Source: JAAYAN01 sp964437215
GTDB taxonomy: Bacteria; Bacteroidota; Ignavibacteria; Ignavibacteriales; Melioribacteraceae
Assembly (NCBI GenBank): GCA_964437215.1
Contig: CAYTFZ010000075.1
Coordinates: forward strand, 1-12,865
Length of the DNA: 12,865 nucleotides
Direction of reading: 5' to 3'
Shown: piece by piece, positions 7,183 to 12,738 of the stretch
Layout of the letters: the number at the start of each line of letters is the position of its first letter
How positions within the stretch are numbered: the first letter of the stretch is position 1
Made by a program: the position numbers and the translations under genes
Notes under the pieces: generated by a model
The model's input: only the letters and a program-made list of their open reading frames with translations
The model's database searches: none
What the model was told of the DNA's origin: nothing

Positions 7183-9564
7183 ATGGTTTTAAAATTTCTT
7201 TCTGTCTTAATATTCATTTCGGTAATCAACTTTGCGCAAACGGGAAGTTTACGCGGTAAAATTATTGATGCAGATAATAAGCAGCCGTTAATAGGAGTAA
7301 ATGTAATTGTTAAAAACACTAATTTTGGAGCTGCAACAAATGAGACAGGTGAGTTTATTATTGAAAAAATACCCGTTGGTATTTACGAAGTAATTTTATC
7401 CTATATTGGCTATTCGGGCAGAACAATTCCTGATGTTGTGATTAAATCGAACAAAATTGTTTATATGAATAGTGAAATGCAGGCGGCTGCAATTGAAGGA
7501 AATGAAATAACGGTTACATCAGGTTATTTTAATAATACGCAGAATTCAGTTGTAAGCGCGCAATCTCTTTCATTCGAAGAAGTGAGAAGAAACCCCGGTG
7601 CAAGGGAAGATGTCAGCCGAATGGTTCAAAATTTACCTGGAGTAAATCCTTCCAACGATGACCGGAACGACTTGCTGATACGCGGGGGAAGTCCGACGGA
7701 AGTGTTATTTGTAATCGACGATTTTGAAGTTGCCAACCCGAATCATTTTGGAACTCAGGGTTCTACCGGAGGACCGATTTCTATGATTAATAATGAATTT
7801 GTTGAAAACATTGAGTTCTATTCGGGAGGATTTACTTCGGCTTATTCAAACAAACTGTCCGGTGTTGTTGATATTAAATTCCGTGAAGGCAACCGGAATG
7901 CAACTGACGGAAAACTCGATCTGAATTTTGGCGGAGCCGGAGGATACTTTGAAACTCCAATAAGCAGCAAAGGATCTATCCTGTTAGGTGTTCACCGCAG
8001 TTTTCTAGATCTGTTCGAAAAGCTTTTTGATTACGGCGGCGTGCCGGTTTATAATAATATTCAGGGAAAACTAACTTACGATTTCAGCAGCAATCAGAAA
8101 CTTTCGGCAATATTTCTGGGAGGCGATGATAGAATAACAATGGACGAGCCGGATGTTGATGACTATATGGTTGGTATTAAAGATACCGCCGATTATGATA
8201 AAACTGTATTTAAATCGCGGCAATTAATTAGCGGGTTAAAACTGCAGTCTTTCTGGTCACCCGGGTTTTATACTTTAATGACCGTAAGTCATAATTACAA
8301 CAAGTTTTACACTGATAATAATAATATTTATTTGGAAGGGATTAGAAAGACAGGCGAAGATGGGGACGATGATGAATTAACGGAAAAGAGAAAACTTCTT
8401 GAAAAAGATGTTTATGATAATTCTTCCGTGGAAAATGTAAGTACAATTAAATTTTCTGCAAACCTGATGCTTGGACAGTCAGCTTTTATCACATCCGGTG
8501 TATATGCTAAATTAAATTCGCTGGATTATAATATAGTTTATGTCCCGGAAGATCCTTTGGATATAGACAATTACGGGCAGCTGCCAAAACCATATATAAT
8601 TAAATATAATATAAAAAAACAGCTTAAATACGGAGCATTTTTAAACTGGAATCAGAAATTTGCTGAAAGATTTACTTTTAATGCAGGATTAAGAGCCGAC
8701 AGGTTTGAACTGATAAACAGCTTCAGTGTAAGTCCGCGCTTTAATTTACAATATAAGATAAACGAAAAAATCAATATTCACGGCGGTTACGGAATTTATT
8801 ATCAGAACCCGGAAATGATTTGGATTTTAAGTGACGCGAACAACCGGAAAACTTTGAAGGATATTAAATGCACACATTATATTCTCGGCACGGATTATAT
8901 TTTAACGCCGAGTTTAAAATTAACTTTGGAAGCATATCTTAAAAATTATGATAACTATCCGGTATCAGCGGATTCAGGCTACTCAATGATTTCACTTGCA
9001 AATACCGGTTCCGATTACGGAAATAACCTGACTTCAAATAAACTTATCAGCAAAGGAAGCGGGAGAGGATACGGATTTGAATTTATGCTTCAGAAAAAAA
9101 TGGCAGACGATTTTTACGGTATTGTAAGTTACTCGTGGTCTGATATTAAACACAAAGCCCTTGATGGAAAATTGAGAAGAGGAGCTTTTGATAATAAAAA
9201 TGTATTGAACGTAGTTTTAGGTTACCGCATCACCGATAACTACGAAGTCAGCGCAAAATTCCGCTATTCGGGTGGAAACCCTTACACACCTTACAATATT
9301 CCGGCTTCAAAGTCTGCCGGAAAAGGACTTTACGATTTATCTGCTATTAATACTGCTGTTTACCCGGCATATCAAAGATTTGATTTACGTTTAGACCATC
9401 GCGATTTTTACGAAATAGGAACATTGATTGAATACATTTCGGTCGAAAATGTATTTGGCAGAAAAAATGTGTTATTTCATAAATGGGATAGTAAAGCTGA
9501 AAAAGTAAAATACAATTATCAAATCGGGTTGTTTATAGTTGGCGGAATTAGCTTTGAATTTTAA
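7183..9564 (+). CDS. TonB-dependent outer-membrane receptor with carboxypeptidase-regulatory-like domain
   Basis: This outer-membrane importer of 793 residues is expected to take up an unknown ligand with energy from TonB-ExbBD. A signal peptide covers residues 1-18 with likely cleavage after NFA. Next comes a carboxypeptidase-regulatory-like beta-sandwich (about 22-100, GVNVIVKNTNFGAATNETGE), then the plug domain (about 115-225) with VSRMVQNLPGVNP, DLLIRGGSPTEVLFVIDD and a GGFTSAYSNKLSGVVDI strand. The rest is a beta-barrel that ends in Phe (GGISFEF), as outer-membrane barrels do. It is shorter than SusC/RagA proteins (about 1000 residues) and has no SusD partner beside it, so it is not a typical glycan-utilisation pair. 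The start is ATG 7183 with GAGG at 7170-7173; an in-frame TTG at 7168 is less likely. The ligand is unknown. Confidence 0.9.
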   Translation: MVLKFLSVLIFISVINFAQTGSLRGKIIDADNKQPLIGVNVIVKNTNFGAATNETGEFIIEKIPVGIYEVILSYIGYSGRTIPDVVIKSNKIVYMNSEMQAAAIEGNEITVTSGYFNNTQNSVVSAQSLSFEEVRRNPGAREDVSRMVQNLPGVNPSNDDRNDLLIRGGSPTEVLFVIDDFEVANPNHFGTQGSTGGPISMINNEFVENIEFYSGGFTSAYSNKLSGVVDIKFREGNRNATDGKLDLNFGGAGGYFETPISSKGSILLGVHRSFLDLFEKLFDYGGVPVYNNIQGKLTYDFSSNQKLSAIFLGGDDRITMDEPDVDDYMVGIKDTADYDKTVFKSRQLISGLKLQSFWSPGFYTLMTVSHNYNKFYTDNNNIYLEGIRKTGEDGDDDELTEKRKLLEKDVYDNSSVENVSTIKFSANLMLGQSAFITSGVYAKLNSLDYNIVYVPEDPLDIDNYGQLPKPYIIKYNIKKQLKYGAFLNWNQKFAERFTFNAGLRADRFELINSFSVSPRFNLQYKINEKINIHGGYGIYYQNPEMIWILSDANNRKTLKDIKCTHYILGTDYILTPSLKLTLEAYLKNYDNYPVSADSGYSMISLANTGSDYGNNLTSNKLISKGSGRGYGFEFMLQKKMADDFYGIVSYSWSDIKHKALDGKLRRGAFDNKNVLNVVLGYRITDNYEVSAKFRYSGGNPYTPYNIPASKSAGKGLYDLSAINTAVYPAYQRFDLRLDHRDFYEIGTLIEYISVENVFGRKNVLFHKWDSKAEKVKYNYQIGLFIVGGISFEF

Positions 9565-9590
9565 TGGAATAAGAAAATATTCCAATTTCT
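9565..9590 (+). terminator. hairpin directly after the TonB-receptor stop
   Basis: TGGAATA (9565-9571) pairs with TATTCCA (9578-9584), starting on the base after the stop codon, with a short mixed T stretch behind it. It is the first of three terminator-like structures in a row. Confidence 0.4.
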
Positions 9591-9596
9591 GATGTC

Positions 9597-9630
9597 GTAG
9601 AGACGTTCAATTGAACGTCTCGTTTTTTTT
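9597..9630 (+). terminator. palindromic repeat copy 4 acting as terminator
   Basis: This copy of the GAGACGTTC repeat (9600-9621) has loop AATT, which makes it a perfect 22-bp palindrome. It is preceded by GTA, as in copies 1 and 2, and is followed by a run of eight T (9623-9630). A stem plus T tract is the form of an intrinsic terminator for the receptor gene, so a dispersed repeat appears to have been taken over as a terminator. Confidence 0.65.
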
Positions 9631-9636
9631 CTGCAA

Positions 9637-9664
9637 GCCACTGATCATTCCGTGGCGTTTTTTT
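9637..9664 (+). terminator. third terminator-like hairpin
   Basis: GCCAC (9637-9641) pairs with GTGGC (9652-9656), followed by G and seven T (9658-9664). It may serve as a backup terminator between the plus-strand block and the minus-strand array. The T tract is also the start of the dispersed repeat at 9654-9697. Confidence 0.4.
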
Positions 9665-9697
9665 ATCCCGGCAGGATTTTCGTACTTGCTGTATTTC
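9654..9697. repeat. dispersed intergenic repeat, copy 1
   Basis: This segment aligns with 10441-10484 at about three of four positions with a single one-base gap on each side. The best conserved parts are TTTTATCCCGG and CTTGCT followed by TATTTC. Both copies follow a small GCC/GGC hairpin. Apart from this repeat and the three hairpins, the gap 9565-9848 holds nothing I recognise. Confidence 0.5.
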
Positions 9698-9848
9698 CCT
9701 CCGCGATACTTTCTACCTAAACTGTCAGAAGAAAACTCCTTATAGGACTAAAAATATTAATAATTAAACTACTAATGCAACCAAAGCAATACTTAACGCA
9801 AATACTTTCCTCTGATCGATTTGATGGCTATGCATTAACTAACATTCC

Positions 9849-10166
9849 CTATTGAATCTTTCTATTTGATTTTTTCTTAAAATTGGGCGGAAATTTTCCA
9901 GTCCCTTTAGCATCAAGTCTTCCAATAATTGTTTCACTAGAAGATTTTGACAGTTGAAAATTTGGATATATATGGATGTGTTCTCTTTCTCCGGTAGGCA
10001 TTCCTATGAATTCATTTTGATTTTGTTGTGATAAACGAATCAAAAGATTACCAAAAGATGAAAGTCCAATAGGATCGCCATAAATCATAATCATTTTTTT
10101 ATTATTTTCTTCAATAAATTTTATCTCAAGATTTCCTTCAATAGAACCATAATTTGTCTTGTTCAT
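9849..10166 (-). CDS. small Imm32-like protein (possible immunity protein)
   Basis: The 105-residue soluble protein has the pattern of the Imm32 immunity family: a short beta segment, a GDPIGLSSFGNLLIRL motif, then HIHIYPNFQLSKSSSETIIGRL. These proteins are found in polymorphic-toxin loci, where they neutralise a toxin; no toxin is visible in this window, so an orphan immunity or unrelated role is possible. I recognise the family by motif only. The frame is open to a TTG at 10190, but ATG 10166 has a GGAA before it and is the better start. It follows the 69-residue gene by 38 bases on the same strand, so the two are probably cotranscribed. The C-terminus is rich in Lys and Asn. An ACTTAAC site lies beyond its stop at 9791-9797. 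Confidence 0.6.
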   Translation of the reverse strand: MNKTNYGSIEGNLEIKFIEENNKKMIMIYGDPIGLSSFGNLLIRLSQQNQNEFIGMPTGEREHIHIYPNFQLSKSSSETIIGRLDAKGTGKFPPNFKKKSNRKIQ

Positions 10167-10204
10167 TTTATCATTCCAAAATTTACTCAAATGTATTTTT
10201 AAAT

Positions 10205-10414
10205 TTATAACTCAGTAATTGATAATTCTAAACCACCTTCTGATATATCTACGAATAATCTTGTACCATCAGTAAATTGGATTCCGATTTCTTTTGTACA
10301 ATGTCTCCATATTTTCTTTGCAATTTTACCTTTCAAAATTCCGGTTGTTCTGCGAGCTTCAGATTTCAATTCACTTTCTGTAATTGCAACTAATGGATAT
10401 TTTTTTATCTTCAT
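10205..10414 (-). CDS. small conserved hypothetical protein
   Basis: This is a 69-residue soluble protein with no signal peptide or membrane segment. The C-terminal half, KEIGIQFTDGTRLFVD followed by LELSI, is a beta-rich motif I have seen in short bacterial proteins of unknown role; I give it no function. The start ATG has AAGG at 10424-10427, a good distance. It is the first gene of a likely pair with the Imm32-like gene downstream. An attC-like heptamer (GTTAGGC on the minus strand, 10434-10440) lies 19 bases upstream of the start. Confidence 0.65.
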   Translation of the reverse strand: MKIKKYPLVAITESELKSEARRTTGILKGKIAKKIWRHCTKEIGIQFTDGTRLFVDISEGGLELSITEL

Positions 10415-10433
10415 ATATGATAACCTTTAAATT

Positions 10434-10440
10434 GCCTAAC
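10434..10440 (-). other. attC-core-like heptamer
   Basis: On the minus strand this is GTTAGGC, which fits the integron core GTTRRRY. It lies between the stop of the two-span membrane peptide and the start of the 69-residue gene. It also forms the loop of a GCC-TAAC-GGC hairpin. A heptamer this degenerate is expected several times by chance in 3 kb, so alone it proves nothing. Confidence 0.2.
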
Positions 10441-10484
10441 GGCATTGTTTTATCCCGGAAAGAATTCTCATCCTTGCTTATTTC
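10441..10484. repeat. dispersed intergenic repeat, copy 2
   Basis: This partner of 9654-9697 begins GGC and shares TTTTATCCCGG and CTTGCTTATTTC. It overlaps the last codons of the two-span membrane peptide (stop at 10468), so the gene may have ended in, or been cut by, the repeat. Confidence 0.5.
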
Positions 10485-10695
10485 TTCTTAATGTTATTAA
10501 ATTCTGCGGGCGGAGAATCGTCAGGAAAATGATTGTAAAACTCATTCCAACTGTTATGGATAATCCCAAATAAATCCAATGAATGTTAATTTGGAAGTAA
10601 CCGTATGCCATAGCAATAACTCCTAATAACAAAATGCTTGCAAGAACTATTGTCATATTTCCGATTTTTTCCAGTCTGATTTTTTTCTGTAACAT
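10468..10695 (-). CDS. small two-span membrane protein
   Basis: A 75-residue peptide with a basic N-terminus (MLQKKIRLEK) and two hydrophobic helices, about residues 13-34 and 40-62, then a basic tail RRNKQG. It is probably an inner-membrane protein with both ends in the cytoplasm. The start is well supported: AAGGAG at 10702-10707, six bases before the ATG. I do not recognise the family. Its last codons overlap a dispersed intergenic repeat, so the natural C-terminus may have been changed. Confidence 0.65.
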   Translation of the reverse strand: MLQKKIRLEKIGNMTIVLASILLLGVIAMAYGYFQINIHWIYLGLSITVGMSFTIIFLTILRPQNLITLRRNKQG

Positions 10696-10718
10696 TTATT
10701 ACTCCTTATTTTGTTTGT

Positions 10719-10829
10719 AATCCGCTTACACGGCTTTAACAGGGATTTTCCCTCCTTTGAGATCTTATCCCGATTCTTCTTATCGGGATTTTACTTACCT
10801 GTCCGCCGTAGGAGGATTTAAGAGGTTAG
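10719..10829. repeat. intergenic hairpin module, copy A
   Basis: The module aligns base for base with copy B (11861-11952) over the first 80 positions with few differences, and again at the GAGGTTAG end; copy A carries about 19 extra bases near 10799-10817. It contains a perfect 8-bp stem ATCCCGAT/ATCGGGAT (10767-10774 and 10782-10789) with a different loop from copy B, and a small AGGGA/TCCCT hairpin (10741-10753). On the minus strand it starts right at the stop codon of the gene 10826-11449, so it lies at that gene's 3' end. Confidence 0.8.
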
Positions 10830-10836
10830 GTGATAA
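10825..10836. repeat. left arm of a 12-bp inverted repeat bracketing a gene
   Basis: GTTAGGTGATAA is the exact reverse complement of 11443-11454. It contains the stop codon of the minus-strand gene 10826-11449. Confidence 0.85.
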
Positions 10837-11449
10837 TTTTACTAAGTATTTTTTGAGATCTCCGGTTTAAAATTAGCCCCTTATCCTTCGCTTTCTGAGC
10901 TAATGCTTTTACAGAATAAAATCCGATTGCAGTGTCATCAACTTTTACAAACCAATCTTCGATTTTTGATTTATGCACAGAATCAAAATTATTTTTTTTC
11001 AATATTCGTGAAATTAGCGTTGGGAATTTTTTAATTATTACATTTTCCTCATCTATTGTTAAGGCCATCACCCATTTGGGTTTATTTTTTGGTGGTACAG
11101 AAATCAATACTTGACATATAAATTCTTCTTTTCTCAGATAACTCAAAAATAGCTCAATATTCGATTGTGCTTTAATTTTCGCTTGACGGTAATATACGTC
11201 ATCTGGTTTTAATTCTTCCTCATCAAGTATGTCAAATAAACTAAACATCCATCTCCAACCATACTTAATACAGCCAACAAAAAACATAATTGCTAAGGGT
11301 AACCTTATAATATTTTTTAATTCAAGTGAGAAATGAATATTGTCTGTAAATATAAAAGAGGCGATTACCCAAGTGGGAATTAACACTCCTATAAGAACCT
11401 GAATAAAACCAATAATTTTTCTGTGAATATTCCGCAATATTTTTATCAC
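10826..11449 (-). CDS. hypothetical membrane protein
   Basis: A protein of 207 residues, not recognised. Two hydrophobic helices lie near the N-terminus (about residues 14-34 and 47-66), followed by a cytoplasmic domain of about 140 residues with mixed charge. That domain has a beta-like stretch FICQVLISVPPKNKPKWVMA, then DEENVIIKKFPTLISRILKK, and a basic C-terminus. The start is GTG, without a clear Shine-Dalgarno site, and no good ATG is near. Both ends of the gene lie in a perfect 12-bp inverted repeat: the GTG at the right arm and the TAA in the left arm. The hairpin module copy A follows the stop directly. The layout suggests that the gene was moved as a unit. Confidence 0.6.
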   Translation of the reverse strand: MIKILRNIHRKIIGFIQVLIGVLIPTWVIASFIFTDNIHFSLELKNIIRLPLAIMFFVGCIKYGWRWMFSLFDILDEEELKPDDVYYRQAKIKAQSNIELFLSYLRKEEFICQVLISVPPKNKPKWVMALTIDEENVIIKKFPTLISRILKKNNFDSVHKSKIEDWFVKVDDTAIGFYSVKALAQKAKDKGLILNRRSQKILSKIIT

Positions 11450-11454
11450 CTAAC
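11443..11454. repeat. right arm of the 12-bp inverted repeat
   Basis: TTATCACCTAAC pairs perfectly with 10825-10836. It contains the GTG start codon of the gene 10826-11449; on the minus strand the outer part reads GTTAGGT, an attC-core-like heptamer. Confidence 0.85.
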
Positions 11455-11765
11455 TTTAAAGAATTTTATCAGTAAAAGAACAAAAAATATATGAAGGATT
11501 AGCCAACATATTTTTACTGATAAAATTTTGTTGTACGCCAAGGCGCATAAATGCGAAACCGAAAAAGCTATGGGTGTTTCTACCTATCCGGCAGACAAGT
11601 AATCCGGTTTTTATTCCAGTAGTGCCGGTTAAAAATCCGAATTCTTTATTACTATTTGGTTTCGCGTTCATCGTTTCAGTTAACGATTTCTATCTTAAAG
11701 GTAAAAATACAAGATAAAAAGGAAATAAAATAATAATTTGAGTTTACAGAAAAAAGGGAGACAAG
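11455..11765. other. non-coding stretch between array genes
   Basis: This 310-base stretch holds the 15-bp inverted repeat (11463-11526), the CGCC-AA-GGCG hairpin (11536-11545), a palindrome ATCGTT-N6-AACGAT (11670-11687) and an AT-rich leader before the short plus-strand ORF at 11766. No convincing coding sequence is seen. Confidence 0.5.
11463..11526. repeat. 15-bp perfect inverted repeat with 34-base loop
   Basis: ATTTTATCAGTAAAA (11463-11477) is the reverse complement of 11512-11526. A further small hairpin CGCC-AA-GGCG lies at 11536-11545. A 71-codon minus-strand ORF (11456-11671) runs through both arms; it has no ribosome binding site and reads the same palindromic sequence twice, so I treat it as non-coding. 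The structure lies directly upstream of the gene 10826-11449 and could be a terminator, a regulator of that gene or part of a recombination site. Confidence 0.75.
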
Positions 11766-11858
11766 ATGAACTCAAAAAAATTAAAACCAAAAGAAGAATC
11801 ATCAAAGGTAAAAACCGTTGCTAAATGTTTGCTGCAAGCTGTTAAATTGTCTTTTTAA
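11766..11858 (+). CDS. 30-residue Lys-rich small protein
   Basis: A very short plus-strand ORF (ATG to TAA, 30 residues) with one of the best ribosome binding sites in the window: GGGAG at 11756-11760, five bases before the ATG. The product begins MNSKKLKPKEESSKVKT and ends AVKLSF, that is a basic, polar N-terminal half and a short amphipathic C-terminal helix with one Cys (C21). It is the only plus-strand gene in a stretch of minus-strand genes. Copy B of the hairpin module begins two bases after the stop, so the ORF may be the head of a gene cut off by the repeat, or a real small protein whose transcript ends at the module's hairpin. I do not recognise the sequence. Confidence 0.4.
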   Translation: MNSKKLKPKEESSKVKTVAKCLLQAVKLSF

Positions 11859-11860
11859 CC

Positions 11861-11952
11861 AATCCGCTTACACGGCTTTAACAGGGATTTTTCCTCCTTT
11901 GATATCTTATCCCGATTCCTTTAATCGGGATTTTACTTATTTGAGAGGTTAG
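11861..11952. repeat. intergenic hairpin module, copy B
   Basis: This is the second copy of the module at 10719-10829, with an offset of 1142 bases and without the 19-base insertion. The stem ATCCCGAT/ATCGGGAT (11909-11916 and 11924-11931) is identical to copy A while the loops differ (TCCTTTA against TCTTCTT), so the stem is the conserved part. As in copy A it ends in GAGGTTAG and lies 3' of a minus-strand gene, here 23 bases beyond the stop at 11975. Its plus-strand hairpin followed by TTTT may also end transcription of the small ORF at 11766. Confidence 0.8.
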
Positions 11953-11974
11953 AATTAACATCACCAACCATTTA

Positions 11975-12523
11975 TTATTTAACATCTACAAGATTCATAT
12001 CTTTGTCATAGATGAATTGTGGAATTTCACCGAAACCTTTCCCATATTTCTTAGCATATTCAAGGACAGCAATATATAAGCCTTGTTTCTTTAATTCGTT
12101 AACTGGTAAAAACACTGGGACAAACCCGCTGCCACGTAATAAAATCCAGCCATCTTTCTCTACCCAAGTTTTATAATATTTCCATTCAGCTTCAGAAACA
12201 AAGCTATCATTTTTTGCCCAACATTTGTCTTGATTTACACCAAACTCAACTTCTTCGAGGAAATGTTTATACTCGTAATAGTTGAAAGATGAGGTTTGAG
12301 GTATGAGGTTTGTGAATAATGTTCCAAATAAAATAAATATTATTATACAAATGCCTAATAAAAAAGTATAAATCCAGAATAAACATAATATCCCGACTGC
12401 CATCGTAATGAGAAAGCGAAATAACTTAGAACGTTTATATTTTAAATAAATAGATAAAGTATTAACGTATAAATCTTTTGTAATCAAGGTTTTGTGTTTG
12501 AATTCAAATTTATCCATATGCAT
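11975..12523 (-). CDS. YcxB-like membrane protein
   Basis: The 182-residue protein has an N-terminal segment of about 35 residues, two tightly spaced membrane helices (about 36-56 and 58-75) and a C-terminal cytoplasmic domain. The C-terminal part, SEAEWKYYKTWVEKDGWILL followed by GFVPVFLPVNELKKQG, matches the pattern of YcxB-like proteins, a widespread family of unknown role. The assignment is by motif only. The start is uncertain: ATG 12523 and ATG 12517 are both possible and neither has a clear Shine-Dalgarno site. Inverted octamers GAATTAAC (11952-11959) and GTTAATTC (12532-12539) lie just outside the two ends of the gene. Copy B of the hairpin module lies downstream. Confidence 0.55.
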   Translation of the reverse strand: MHMDKFEFKHKTLITKDLYVNTLSIYLKYKRSKLFRFLITMAVGILCLFWIYTFLLGICIIIFILFGTLFTNLIPQTSSFNYYEYKHFLEEVEFGVNQDKCWAKNDSFVSEAEWKYYKTWVEKDGWILLRGSGFVPVFLPVNELKKQGLYIAVLEYAKKYGKGFGEIPQFIYDKDMNLVDVK

Positions 12524-12689
12524 ATATAAGCGTTAATTCCAACTATTAATTGAGCCGATTTAAGATATGGTTGTAAAAGCTGTTTAATCCGAAACTATTT
12601 CCGCCTAAAAATCTTCTGCTTTCCATATTAATCTGCTGTAAATTATTTATTTATAGTAAATTACAAATAATATTCTTTATTTAAAAAAC

Positions 12690-12720
12690 TTTTTATCAAG
12701 AAATAACTTCTTGATAAAAA
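12690..12720 (-). terminator. terminator for the minus-strand gene at the right edge
   Basis: A perfect 13-bp stem (12690-12702 with 12708-12720) has a 5-base loop. On the minus strand it is followed by a GTTTTTT tract (12683-12689), the form of an intrinsic terminator for transcripts coming from the right edge. It starts 19 bases beyond the stop at 12739-12741. The AT-rich 12524-12682 to its left shows no gene and probably contains the promoter of the YcxB-like gene. Confidence 0.75.
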
Positions 12721-12738
12721 AATCCAGTGTCTATCCGT

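Noticed and set aside
9791..11454. Firm call of an integron cassette array from GTTRRRY/RYYYAAC heptamers (9791, 10434, 10825, 11448)
   Set aside because: About six such heptamers are expected by chance in 3 kb on both strands, no integrase is seen and the distances from stop codon to core vary (28 to 52 bases). It is kept only as a hypothesis.
11456..11671. 71-codon minus-strand ORF
   Set aside because: No ribosome binding site, and the C-terminal third is a translation of the 15-bp inverted repeat. The composition is not protein-like.
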